This document shows, piece after piece, positions 8,796 to 16,898 of a DNA stretch of 44,734 nucleotides. Source of the stretch: an uncultured Pelagibacteraceae bacterium (GTDB taxonomy: Bacteria; Pseudomonadota; Alphaproteobacteria; Pelagibacterales; Pelagibacteraceae); assembly GCA_902594825.1 (NCBI GenBank), contig CACJNO010000004.1:1-44734 (forward strand), read 5' to 3'. Position numbers and translations under genes: made by a program. Position 1 is the first letter of the stretch. Each line of letters opens with the position of its first letter. The notes under the pieces are model-generated. The model was not told where the DNA came from, did not search any database, and was given only the letters and a program-made list of their open reading frames with translations.

Positions 8796-9923
8796 TTATA
8801 GACCAGCTTTCATAGCTTCCCATTTTTCACCAAGCTCTGTACCGTTATCAGCCCAGAAAATTGGATCTACTAGGAAGTAGTTTTTAGTGTTAGCTGGTGC
8901 AGTTGGCATTTGTGGTACCATGTTAGTCTTACCATCTTTATACCAAGGCTCCCCTGCTTCCATAATTCCTATAGAAGATTTTCTCCAAGGAGCATATGCG
9001 ATGTATTTCGCACTTCCTGCTAACATCTCTGAACTAGTCATCATAGCTAAAGCTTTTTTAGCCATACCATTAGCATCGTTTGGTCCACCTTTAACTTGTA
9101 CGAAATATTCGTAGTCAAGACCTTGGCCATCCCAAACTTGTTTGATTGGTGCACCTTCTCCAATTTCTGCATTGAAGAATCTACCATTCCAACCAGTAGC
9201 CATTACTACTTCACCTGATACTAACAGTTCTGGTGGTTGAGCACCTGCAGACCAAAATACACATCCACCTTTTGGATCTGTACATAATTCTTTGATCTTA
9301 TTCATAGCTCTTTCAACACCTTTTTCTGTGTTTAAAGCTTTGTAGATTTTTGCTCCGCCTTTACCTGGCTTGATACCATCTGCAGCTAACGCGATCTCTA
9401 AATTAGTTAAAGCGCTTTTGTAGATAGCTCTTTTTCCAGGGAATTTCTTTGTGTTAAAGAAATCTTTGATAGTCTTTGGAGTACCTTTAACATTGTTAGT
9501 GTTATAAGCATAGTTCCAAGAATATAAAATATTTCCTACAGCACACTTACTTGGCATTGCAGTAAAGAAATCTTTACTTGCTGGAGTTCCATCTGGAGCT
9601 GGTGGGAAGTCTTTGTCAAAATCAAATTCAACAAATAATCCTTCATCACATCCAGTGATAGTATCCATTGCAAACACGTCGATAATATCCCACGTGATTT
9701 TACCAGCTTCTTTTTGTGCTTTGATTTCTGATAAACCACCTGAATAGTCAACCCAAGCAATGTTAATGCCCAGTTTCTTAGCAGTTGGATCACCGTAACC
9801 TAACTTTTGAGACTCAGTATAAGCTCCACCCCAAGACACTGCAGTAACAGTTGTTGCAAATGCTGAAGTAGTTAGTGAAAGTACAAAAGAAATAGCTAGT
9901 AATATTTTACTTAGTTTTTTCAT
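8796..9923 (-). CDS. potD: Periplasmic solute-binding protein of polyamine-type ABC importer (PotD/PotF-like)
   Basis: A 375-residue exported protein. The signal peptide MKKLSKILLAISF...TSAFA (1-23) precedes TTVTAVSWGGAYTESQ, the usual opening of family-1 polyamine-type binding proteins. The ligand lobe contains WDIIDVFAMD (about 78-87) and MATGWNGR (about 240-247). Four mature-region cysteines are present, including LCTDPKGGC. A strong GGAGGA ribosome binding site precedes the ATG. It has its own sigma-70-like promoter and a downstream terminator-like hairpin, both pointing to a high level of expression, as expected for a binding protein. The exact ligand is not readable; polyamines are the default, and a diamino-acid or ectoine-like zwitterion is possible from the linked genes. 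Confidence 0.88.
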   Translation of the reverse strand: MKKLSKILLAISFVLSLTTSAFATTVTAVSWGGAYTESQKLGYGDPTAKKLGINIAWVDYSGGLSEIKAQKEAGKITWDIIDVFAMDTITGCDEGLFVEFDFDKDFPPAPDGTPASKDFFTAMPSKCAVGNILYSWNYAYNTNNVKGTPKTIKDFFNTKKFPGKRAIYKSALTNLEIALAADGIKPGKGGAKIYKALNTEKGVERAMNKIKELCTDPKGGCVFWSAGAQPPELLVSGEVVMATGWNGRFFNAEIGEGAPIKQVWDGQGLDYEYFVQVKGGPNDANGMAKKALAMMTSSEMLAGSAKYIAYAPWRKSSIGIMEAGEPWYKDGKTNMVPQMPTAPANTKNYFLVDPIFWADNGTELGEKWEAMKAGL

Positions 9924-9933
9924 TTTTCCTCCG

Positions 9934-9947
9934 TTTAAACGTTTAAA
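9934..9947. promoter_or_regulatory. Palindromic operator candidate at the potD transcription start
   Basis: The 14-bp perfect palindrome TTTAAACGTTTAAA lies between the predicted -10 box and the ribosome binding site of potD. Its centre AAACGTTT, with a middle CG, resembles LacI/GalR-family operators. No such regulator is encoded in this window, so the role is inferred. Confidence 0.4.
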
Positions 9948-9953
9948 AAACTA

Positions 9954-9982
9954 ATTAAAACAACTTCAGACAAGAGAGTCAA
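9954..9982 (-). promoter_or_regulatory. Sigma-70-type promoter of potD
   Basis: On the minus strand TTGACT (9977-9982) and TTTAAT (9954-9959) are separated by 17 nt, close to the consensus pair TTGACA-17-TATAAT. The predicted start is near 9947, giving a leader of about 24 nt with a GGAGGA ribosome binding site. It lies just beyond the potA stop, so potD can be expressed apart from the upstream genes. Confidence 0.6.
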
Positions 9983-10021
9983 CAGCCCTTTTTTACTTAT
10001 TCTATAATAATTCTAAGATGT

Positions 10022-11107
10022 TTATTTTGGGTCTAGTGCTCGAGCGTCTTCGCTATTCCAGCCTATCTTAATCTCATTTCCAAGCTTAATATCAAGATTA
10101 GCTGAACTGTTAGGCACTTTTAAAATAAATTCGGGATTACCTAGTAAATTTATTCGAACCCTAGTATGATCACCATGGTAGATAACTTCTTCTATTTTGC
10201 CATTATGAATATTATCCATCTTATCCTGTGGATTGATTAAAGCTCTCTCTGGTCTTAGTGAAACTTTAGTTTTTTCTCCTTTGGACTTAACAGATATGGG
10301 ATTAGCCATTATTTCAGCGTTAGTTAATTTAACTTTACATTTTCCACCAGATATATCTGAAACCTCACCATTAAATGTATTGTTTTCACCAATAAACTCT
10401 GCAACAAAAGAATTTACTGGCTTTTCATATAATTCATCTGGACTTGAGAGTTGTTGCACTTTCCCATCATTAAATACTGCAATACGATTTGACATTGTAA
10501 GTGCCTCACTTTGGTCATGAGTTACGTAAACAACAGTTACTCCTATACTTTCATGAATATGTTTGATTTCGTATTGCATACTTTCTCGTAAATTTTTATC
10601 TAAAGCTCCCAAAGGCTCATCCATTAAAACTAACTGTGGATCAAATACTAGTGATCTTGCGACAGCAACTCTCTGTTGTTGTCCTCCAGATAATTGTCCC
10701 GGCATCCTTGATGCAAAACCTTGGAGCGACACCATTGACAATGCTTTATCAATTTTTTTGTCTGCTTCATCTTTTGGAATTTTCCTCACTCGTAATGGAA
10801 ATGCTAAATTTTCATAAACTGTCATATGTGGAAATAAAGCATAGTTTTGAAATACCATTCCAATACCTCTTTTATGAGGAGGTATACTTGAAATAGCTTT
10901 TCCTCCTAAATAAATTTCTCCATTAGTTGGGGTTTCGAAACCGGCTAGCATCATTAAGCATGTAGTTTTTCCAGAACCAGAAGGTCCTAACATTGTGATA
11001 AACTCACCTTCTGCAATATCTAATTGAAGATTTTTGACGACTAAAATTTTACCGTCGTAGCTTTTGTCGACATTTTCAAACTTTACGAAATCTTTTTGTT
11101 TTGACAT
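10022..11107 (-). CDS. potA: ABC transporter ATP-binding protein (PotA-like)
   Basis: The ATPase subunit that drives the PotBCD importer, on the cytoplasmic side of the inner membrane. Visible motifs are Walker A GPSGSGKTT (41-49), signature LSGGQQQR (139-146), Walker B LVLMDEP (159-165) and the switch histidine in YVTHDQSEA. The Q-loop is in GMVFQNYALFPHMTV. The C-terminal part (about 235-361) is the TOBE-type regulatory domain. Length is 361 residues, normal for PotA. It is encoded upstream of potD with a promoter between them, and it lies 51 nt downstream of the EutD/DoeA-like gene, suggesting the hydrolase and importer handle related compounds. Confidence 0.93.
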   Translation of the reverse strand: MSKQKDFVKFENVDKSYDGKILVVKNLQLDIAEGEFITMLGPSGSGKTTCLMMLAGFETPTNGEIYLGGKAISSIPPHKRGIGMVFQNYALFPHMTVYENLAFPLRVRKIPKDEADKKIDKALSMVSLQGFASRMPGQLSGGQQQRVAVARSLVFDPQLVLMDEPLGALDKNLRESMQYEIKHIHESIGVTVVYVTHDQSEALTMSNRIAVFNDGKVQQLSSPDELYEKPVNSFVAEFIGENNTFNGEVSDISGGKCKVKLTNAEIMANPISVKSKGEKTKVSLRPERALINPQDKMDNIHNGKIEEVIYHGDHTRVRINLLGNPEFILKVPNSSANLDIKLGNEIKIGWNSEDARALDPK

Positions 11108-11158
11108 AAAATAAGTGACTTTAAAACATTTGTGAGAATAAATTTCAACCTTTAATAA

Positions 11159-12328
11159 TTAGCTTTTAACGTGAAGTTCTTTAGACATATTACAGAATAA
11201 TTCAGCCCCTTTATCTGTTACCCTTATTGCTTCAGAGGCCTCAACGCCCCAATCTCCAAACTGCATTACTGCAATCATATGAAAACAAATATTGGGCTTT
11301 AAAGGTGTCATGTCTCCTTTATATATATTAAGTGTATGTTCTCCCCAATCTGGTGGATAACCTATTCCAATTGAATAACCAGTTCTTGAATTTTTTTTTA
11401 TTTCATATTTATCTAATACTTTCCAAAAAGCTTGGGCAACATCATCAACTTTATTACCTGGTTTTGTAGCATCTATTCCAGCTTGAAGTGCTTCAATAGT
11501 TTTTTTCATTGTATCAATTTTATGTTGATCAGGTTTTCCAAGTAATACTGTTCGAGCCATAGGAGCATGATATCTTTTATAAACTCCTGAAAGTTCAATT
11601 ATAGTAGCCTCACCCTCTACAAATTTATCCTGTGTGGCAGTTAGATGTGAAGCTGAAGTCCCTTTTCCTGTTGGTAATAAAGTTGCAATACTTGAATACT
11701 CTCCGCCAAATTCTGGGGTTCCATAAAATAATGCTTTTTGTATTTCTCCTACAGCATCACATTGCCTAACTCCTGGTTTGATTACATCAAAAGCTGTTTT
11801 CATTCCTATCTCAGAAATTTTTGCAGCAGATTTCATATAACTAATTTCAGTATCTGATTTGATCAACCTTGCCCAATTTACTAATCTTTCTGAATCTTTT
11901 ATTTTAATGTTAGGCAAACCTTTTTTAATTTTTTCATAACAAAAAGCCGTAAAATAGTGAGCATCCATTTCTAATCCTACTGAAAGTTTATCCCATTTTT
12001 TATCTTTAATTATTTTAACTAAATAATCATAAGGGTGTTTTGGCCAAGTATGGATATAATGTTCATCATAAACGATTATATTTTCTTTTTTTAGATAAGT
12101 TTTAATATAAGCCCCGCCTGCATCTTGATCTCTTACAAAACATATTGGTTCATCAGCATTTACATGAACGATTACACACTGTGCATAGTAAAAAGACCAT
12201 GCGTCATACCCTGTCAAATAATTCATGTTATTAGTGTCGTGCGAAATTAAAAGTTCAATACCTTTTTCTTGCATCATCTTTTGAACTTTTTTTAATCTCT
12301 GTTTGTATTCTTCTAAGGTAAAAAGCAT
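11159..12328 (-). CDS. M24/creatinase-fold hydrolase, ectoine hydrolase (EutD/DoeA)-like
   Basis: A 389-residue cytosolic protein with the two-domain creatinase/prolidase (pita-bread) layout: N-terminal domain about 1-155, catalytic domain about 160-385. It looks much like ectoine hydrolase DoeA/EutD: SHDTNNMNYLTGYDAWSFY near the N-terminus, EMDAHYFTA, and RTGYSIGIGYPPDWGEHTL near residue 310-328. In the place where metal-dependent M24 peptidases carry their two aspartates, this protein has IIELSG and YHAPMARTV, so the usual metal site looks lost, as in creatinase. It is followed after 51 nt by potA and preceded by an EutA-like gene with a 2-nt gap. The deacetylase, PLP and transaminase partners of ectoine degradation are not in the window, so ectoine as substrate is plausible, not shown. 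Confidence 0.7.
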   Translation of the reverse strand: MLFTLEEYKQRLKKVQKMMQEKGIELLISHDTNNMNYLTGYDAWSFYYAQCVIVHVNADEPICFVRDQDAGGAYIKTYLKKENIIVYDEHYIHTWPKHPYDYLVKIIKDKKWDKLSVGLEMDAHYFTAFCYEKIKKGLPNIKIKDSERLVNWARLIKSDTEISYMKSAAKISEIGMKTAFDVIKPGVRQCDAVGEIQKALFYGTPEFGGEYSSIATLLPTGKGTSASHLTATQDKFVEGEATIIELSGVYKRYHAPMARTVLLGKPDQHKIDTMKKTIEALQAGIDATKPGNKVDDVAQAFWKVLDKYEIKKNSRTGYSIGIGYPPDWGEHTLNIYKGDMTPLKPNICFHMIAVMQFGDWGVEASEAIRVTDKGAELFCNMSKELHVKS

Positions 12329-12330
12329 AT

Positions 12331-13077
12331 CTAATTAATATTAAATAACTTGCCAAAACCTGTCACTAATTTATTTTTCCCTATGCTTTCTAAAGAGTCC
12401 CAAATCAAAGCTTGGTTGCTAGATAAAACTGGTTTATTTATTTTTTTTTCTAATTTATCAATAATGTTTAAAACAGGTAAAGCAGTGCAAGAAATAAACA
12501 AAGCTTCTGCATCATTCATTTCAATTTGAGATAAGGTATCATATAGAAATTCTTGTTCCACTTTTCCTATATCATAATCAGCTTTAATATCTAAATATGA
12601 ATTTGAAGTAACATTGAATCCTTCATTAATAAAATAATTTACAACTTCATCATTTAATTTCTTGCTATAAGGAGTAAAAATTGCAATTTTTTTTGCATTT
12701 AATTTTTTTAATGCCTTGATTGCAGCCGAACTTGGTGTTGTTAATTTTGCTTTTGGCTTAGCAGCTTTTACTTTTTTTTCAATTGAGTCGTAACCAGCTG
12801 CAATAGTTCCAGATGTACATCCATATACTACACAATCAATTTCCTCATTAGGTAAAATATTATTTGTAACTTCGGTTACCTTCTCAGACATTTTTATTAA
12901 ATTTTCTTTTGTAAGAGGATTGTAGCATTCAATTCTATTAACAAAAAAATCTATATCTTTGTCTTTAATTACATTAATAAAATCTCGTTCAATCATAAAA
13001 TCAGTTGCTAATGCAATTAAGCCAATTCTTGGATTGGAATTTTTAATAAATTGAGGCTCAATTTTGTTTAATTTCAT
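12331..13077 (-). CDS. Asp/Glu racemase-superfamily protein, EutA / maleate isomerase-like
   Basis: A 248-residue cytosolic enzyme of the maleate isomerase/arylmalonate decarboxylase/EutA group. The two facing catalytic cysteines are visible: VVYGCTSGT (C87) and LFISCTALP (C197). The N-terminal PRIGLIALATDFMIERDF matches the substrate-loop region of this group. EutA homologues sit beside EutD in ectoine-use operons of rhizobia, where they are suggested to isomerise the hydrolysis product; here too the gene precedes the EutD-like gene by 2 nt. Only these two members of that pathway are present. Maleate isomerase is the main alternative. Confidence 0.72.
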   Translation of the reverse strand: MKLNKIEPQFIKNSNPRIGLIALATDFMIERDFINVIKDKDIDFFVNRIECYNPLTKENLIKMSEKVTEVTNNILPNEEIDCVVYGCTSGTIAAGYDSIEKKVKAAKPKAKLTTPSSAAIKALKKLNAKKIAIFTPYSKKLNDEVVNYFINEGFNVTSNSYLDIKADYDIGKVEQEFLYDTLSQIEMNDAEALFISCTALPVLNIIDKLEKKINKPVLSSNQALIWDSLESIGKNKLVTGFGKLFNIN

Positions 13078-13206
13078 ACTAAAACATTAATTTAACAGTC
13101 TAAATTAATTAAACATATTATAAAATAAGATAATTTGATTGTTGAAAATCTTTTTAAATAAGATTTAATTTACCTTTTATAAATTGTTAACAAATAGAGG
13201 AAAATA
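13078..13206. promoter_or_regulatory. Divergent promoter region between EutA-like gene and livK
   Basis: These 129 bases of nearly pure A/T separate two divergent genes, so both must start here. On the plus strand TTGAAA at 13142 with TTTAAT 16 nt downstream is a possible livK promoter. A 10-bp palindrome TTGTTAACAA (13184-13193) lies just before the livK ribosome binding site (AGAGGAA), a position similar to that of the potD palindrome. Box assignments in such AT-rich DNA are weak. Confidence 0.4.
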
Positions 13207-14388
13207 ATGAAAAAACTATTTATTGCTGCATTTATTTTTGTTTCTACTTTTACAACAAATGTTTTTGCAGAAGTTAAAATGGGGATCATTTTAGGATTTA
13301 CTGGTCCTATCGAATCTCTTACTCCTGCTATGGCTGCATCTGCAGAACTTGCATTTAAAGAAGCTTCTGACTCAGGTTCACTATTAGGCGGAGAAACTAT
13401 TTCAGTAATAAGAGCAGACTCAACTTGTGTTGACTCAGCGGCAGCAACTGCAGCAGCTGAAGGTGTTATCTCACAAGGAGTTGCAGCTATTATGGGTGCT
13501 GACTGTTCAGGTGTAACTGGAGCAATTGCTTCAAACGTTGCTGTACCAAATGGTGTAGTAATGATTTCACCATCAGCTACATCACCAGGATTAACAACAC
13601 TTGATGATAAAGGATATTTTTTTAGAACTGCACCATCAGATGCCAGAGGTGGGCAGATTTTAGCTGATATTACTAAAGATAGAAAAGTTAAAAGTGTTGC
13701 AATCACTTATACAAACAACGACTATGGAAAAGGTTTAGCAGATGTTTATAAAGCAGCTGTTGAAGCTCACGGCATCACTGTAACAACTGTTAACGCTCAT
13801 GAAGATGGGAAAGCAGATTACTCTTCAGAAGTTGCAACACTTGCTTCAGCAGGTGGTGACGCAGTTGCTGTTATCGGTTACTTAGACCAAGGAGGTAAAG
13901 GAATTATCCAAGCTTCTTTAGACTCAGGTGCGTTTGATAGATTTATTTTATCAGATGGTATGATTGGTCAATCATTGGTTGATACATTTGGAAAAGATTT
14001 AAGAAAATCTTTTGGTTCAATGCCTGGATCAACTGGAAAAGGTGCTGGTGTATTTGCTAAAGTTGCAAGTGCTGCTGGTATAGATAGCTCAGGTCCATAT
14101 ACTGGTGAGTCTTATGATGCTGCTGCTTTAATTGTTTTAGCAATGCAAGCAGGTAATTCAGCTGATAGAGCATCAATTGCAAAAAATGTAATGGATGTTG
14201 CTAACGGTCCTGGAACAAAAATTTACCCAGGTGAACTTAAAAAAGGTTTAGATTTATTAGCTAAAGGTAAAAAAGTTGACTACGAAGGTGCAACTGGAGT
14301 TACTTTTACTAGCGTCGGTGAAGCTGAAGGTTCTTTCTTAGAACAAGAAGTTAAAGGCGGAAAATTCAAAACTAAAAAACAAAGATAA
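13207..14388 (+). CDS. livK: Branched-chain amino-acid-type ABC substrate-binding protein (LivK-like)
   Basis: A 393-residue periplasmic binding protein. The signal peptide is MKKLFIAAFIFVSTFTTNVFA (about 1-21, cleavage after FA). The mature part starts VKMGIILGFTGPIESL, the usual opening of LivK/Peripla_BP_6 proteins, with the two-lobed fold through AVIGYLDQGG and GPYTGESYDAAALIVLAMQA. Codon use is richer in G/C than the surrounding genes, a common trait of highly expressed proteins. It is the only plus-strand gene of the Liv set and converges on livM, separated by a strong terminator. Ligand could be leucine-type, but LivK homologues in marine alphaproteobacteria also bind other amides and amino acids. 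Confidence 0.9.
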   Translation: MKKLFIAAFIFVSTFTTNVFAEVKMGIILGFTGPIESLTPAMAASAELAFKEASDSGSLLGGETISVIRADSTCVDSAAATAAAEGVISQGVAAIMGADCSGVTGAIASNVAVPNGVVMISPSATSPGLTTLDDKGYFFRTAPSDARGGQILADITKDRKVKSVAITYTNNDYGKGLADVYKAAVEAHGITVTTVNAHEDGKADYSSEVATLASAGGDAVAVIGYLDQGGKGIIQASLDSGAFDRFILSDGMIGQSLVDTFGKDLRKSFGSMPGSTGKGAGVFAKVASAAGIDSSGPYTGESYDAAALIVLAMQAGNSADRASIAKNVMDVANGPGTKIYPGELKKGLDLLAKGKKVDYEGATGVTFTSVGEAEGSFLEQEVKGGKFKTKKQR

Positions 14389-14403
14389 TTTATCTTAAAA
14401 TTT

Positions 14404-14433
14404 AAACCCCCAGCATTTATTTGTTGGGGGTTT
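14404..14433 (+). terminator. Rho-independent terminator of livK
   Basis: AAACCCCCAGCA (14404-14415) pairs with TGTTGGGGGTTT (14422-14433) through 12 positions with one G-T pair and a 6-nt loop. A run of seven T (14431-14437) follows on the plus strand. The inverse strand has a weaker T-tract (TTTAAATTTT), so it could also slow minus-strand transcripts from the liv operon, although those would meet it after the micro-ORF. Confidence 0.9.
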
Positions 14434-14435
14434 TT

Positions 14436-14507
14436 TTAAAAGAACAAATATTTATCAGCCATATATAAAGCCCAAGCTATCGCAGCACCTGTAATAATAT
14501 ATTTCAT
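14436..14507 (-). CDS. Candidate 23-residue membrane microprotein downstream of livM
   Basis: A short open reading frame MKYIITGAAIAWALYMADKYLFF starts 4 nt after the livM stop (TAA AGTT ATG). It is one hydrophobic helix with a lysine near each end, and its stop lies within the T-tract of the livK terminator. No clear ribosome binding site precedes it; re-initiation after livM would be needed. Its placement with no spare sequence in a compact genome is suggestive, but a chance frame of this length cannot be excluded. Confidence 0.4.
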   Translation of the reverse strand: MKYIITGAAIAWALYMADKYLFF

Positions 14508-14511
14508 AACT

Positions 14512-15882
14512 TTATTTTATTTCTATTTTTTCAGGAAGTATACCTTTTGGTCTGTATCTCATGATTAATAAAAGACCTAAACCCATCATTAAAAATCTAA
14601 AATAAGGAACACTTTCAATTAAATGGACTTTCAAAAAATGAGTGTCGTCTAAACCTGCTGTTGTTAAATTAACTAAATATAATCCAATAGGTGCTGACTC
14701 AATCCATAAAAACCAAACTACAAAACCTCCAAGAATTGCTCCAAAATTATTTCCACTTCCACCAACAATAACCATTACCCAAATTAAAAAAGTATATCTC
14801 ATTGGTCTATAACTTCCTGGTGTAAATAATCCATCTTGGGTCACTAACATTGCTCCAGCAATTCCAACTATCGCCGAACCTAAAACAAAAATTAATAAAT
14901 GTTGTTTAACTACATTTTTGCCCATCGCATTTGCAGCTTCTTCATTATCTCGAATAGCTCTCATCATTCTTCCCCAAGGAGAATAAAGAGCTTTCTGAGT
15001 AAGAACTAAAAGAATAATCACAACCACTAAAAATAGGCCTGAGTAACAAAGTTTTACAAAAATTGATGATCCTTCAATTACAAATTGGTTTAGAGCAGCT
15101 TGTCTTTCAGCAAAATCTGAAATTAAATTCAATTTACCTGAATTAAATTTTTCTACTAAATTAATGAACCAATCTGTTTGTTGTAAATTTACCTCATAAG
15201 GTGCAGGACGTTTTAATCCAATTACATTTTTAACTCCCCTTGTCAGCCAATCCTCATGTTTAATAATTGCTATTACTATTTCTGATATCAACAAGGTAGC
15301 TATCGCTAAGTAATCAGCTCTCAAACCTAAGGCAACTTTACCAATTACAAATGCTAATCCACCAGCAAATAAAGCTCCCACTATCCAAGAAAAAATAATA
15401 GGTAAACCGAAACCTCCTAAGAAACCAGTCTTTGCAGGATCTACCTCTTCAATTGCCTCAATTCCTGGCTCAGATACAAATCGTATTATGATAATTCCTA
15501 GAATTATAATTGCAGCAATAATATAAGTTCTTGTTTTTGATTTTTCATATTTCTTTAAAACATATCGGACTGCTAGTACCATCCCAATTATTAAGAACAG
15601 ACTAAATAAAATATTTAAACCTCCTGCGCTCCAAGCTTCTTGAACTGGATTTACAGAAATTAAAACTGCAGCCAAACCTCCTAAAGCTGTATAACCCATT
15701 ATTCCAAAATTAATTAAACCAGCGTAGCCCCACTGAATATTGGCACCCATTGTCATAACCGCTGAAATTAAGCAAAGATTAAATATCGATAAAGCAATAT
15801 TCCAAGACTGGAATATACCAACAAGAATAATCAGTCCCATCATTATGCTGTAGGCTGCAATTACGTTTAAATTTTTTCTCAC
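14512..15882 (-). CDS. livM: Branched-chain amino-acid ABC transporter permease (LivM-like)
   Basis: An inner-membrane permease of 456 residues, longer than the roughly 320-420 of many LivM proteins. Extra length comes from an additional hydrophobic segment and charged linker near residues 85-150 and a loop near 215-275. The family core is seen in NIQWGYAGLINFGIMGYTALGG (split about 48-68), AKYSPWGRMMRAIRDNEEAANAMG-type cytoplasmic loop (here ALYSPWGRMMRAIRDNEEAA) and VIVGGSGNNFGAILGG. The gene overlaps livH by 4 nt, so it is the last large gene of the operon proC-livG-livF-livH-livM. Confidence 0.9.
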   Translation of the reverse strand: MRKNLNVIAAYSIMMGLIILVGIFQSWNIALSIFNLCLISAVMTMGANIQWGYAGLINFGIMGYTALGGLAAVLISVNPVQEAWSAGGLNILFSLFLIIGMVLAVRYVLKKYEKSKTRTYIIAAIIILGIIIIRFVSEPGIEAIEEVDPAKTGFLGGFGLPIIFSWIVGALFAGGLAFVIGKVALGLRADYLAIATLLISEIVIAIIKHEDWLTRGVKNVIGLKRPAPYEVNLQQTDWFINLVEKFNSGKLNLISDFAERQAALNQFVIEGSSIFVKLCYSGLFLVVVIILLVLTQKALYSPWGRMMRAIRDNEEAANAMGKNVVKQHLLIFVLGSAIVGIAGAMLVTQDGLFTPGSYRPMRYTFLIWVMVIVGGSGNNFGAILGGFVVWFLWIESAPIGLYLVNLTTAGLDDTHFLKVHLIESVPYFRFLMMGLGLLLIMRYRPKGILPEKIEIK

Positions 15883-16898
15883 AGTACCTTCCCTTTAAAT
15901 ATTCCAGACGGTCGATATAGCAATACAATTACTAATATAGAGAATGATACTGCAAATTTGTAATCAGTTGAGAGTAATTGCACTAAACCATCTGGCTCCA
16001 TACTTTCTGGTAAAACATACATAAAAAATTTCTTATATGCATATGTTAAAAGTATTTCTGAAAAAGCAATCACATAGCCTCCTAAAAAAGCCCCAAAAGG
16101 ATTTCCTATTCCGCCAACAATTGCAGCAGCAAATATTGGAAGCATATTATTAAAATATGTAAAAGGCTTAAAACTTTTATCTAAACCATAGAGTGCACCT
16201 CCAATTGTTGCTAAAATTCCAGCTATAATCCAAGTTATCATTACTATTTTTTTTGGATCAATGCCTGAGAGTAATGCCAAATCTTCATTGTCTGAATAAG
16301 CCCTCATACTTTTTCCAGTTTTAGTTTTATTTAAAAACCAAAAAAGTGTTGAGACAAGAATAACAGTAACCAAAATTGTGATAACTTGAGTTGATTTTAT
16401 AGCTAAACCTTCATTCAAACCAGTCATATCTTTAAACTCTCCTGCTCTAATCAAGAACTTTTCACCATCAAAAAATCTTCTATCAGAAGGTCCTATTATT
16501 ATCCTGACAACTGCTTGAGTTACAAACATTACACCAATACTAACCATTGCTAATTGAACTGGAGGACTTTTCTTTACTCTATAATATTTAAATACAAATT
16601 TATCAATTAGAAGCATGTAGCTCACCATAAAGATTATTGCAAACGGAATTGCTAATAATGCTGTAGGCAATACTCCAAGACCAATGCCAACAGATTGAAA
16701 ATACCATGTAAATAAAATTGTGAACATTGTTCCAAAAGACATCATGTCTCCTGTTGCAAAGTTAGCAAATCTTAAAATTCCATAAATCAAAGTTACAAAA
16801 ATTGCACCTAAAGCTAATTGAGATCCATAAGCAAGAGCTGGCACAAAGATGTAATTTAATAATAAAATAATTGCATTTAAGAAATCCATATTAACCAC
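15879..16898 (-). CDS. livH: Branched-chain amino-acid ABC transporter permease (LivH-like)
   Basis: An inner-membrane permease of 339 residues with about eight hydrophobic segments. Characteristic stretches are LIYGILRFANFATGDMMSFG (38-57), the cytoplasmic loop GKSMRAYSDNEDLALLSGID (about 194-213) and AAAIVGGIGNPFGAFLGGY (about 260-278). LivH forms the transmembrane channel with LivM. The stop overlaps the livM start by four bases and its start overlaps the end of livF by 8 nt, both signs of translational coupling. Confidence 0.92.
   Translation of the reverse strand: MVNMDFLNAIILLLNYIFVPALAYGSQLALGAIFVTLIYGILRFANFATGDMMSFGTMFTILFTWYFQSVGIGLGVLPTALLAIPFAIIFMVSYMLLIDKFVFKYYRVKKSPPVQLAMVSIGVMFVTQAVVRIIIGPSDRRFFDGEKFLIRAGEFKDMTGLNEGLAIKSTQVITILVTVILVSTLFWFLNKTKTGKSMRAYSDNEDLALLSGIDPKKIVMITWIIAGILATIGGALYGLDKSFKPFTYFNNMLPIFAAAIVGGIGNPFGAFLGGYVIAFSEILLTYAYKKFFMYVLPESMEPDGLVQLLSTDYKFAVSFSILVIVLLYRPSGIFKGKVL

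Noticed and set aside
10563..10896. Overlapping plus-strand frames inside potA
   Set aside because: They lie antisense to the conserved ATPase core and show no family features.
13170..13706. A 178-codon minus-strand frame antisense to livK
   Set aside because: It is rich in Ala/Pro/Glu as an exact mirror of livK codon use, has no domain, and livK has a signal peptide and clear family match.
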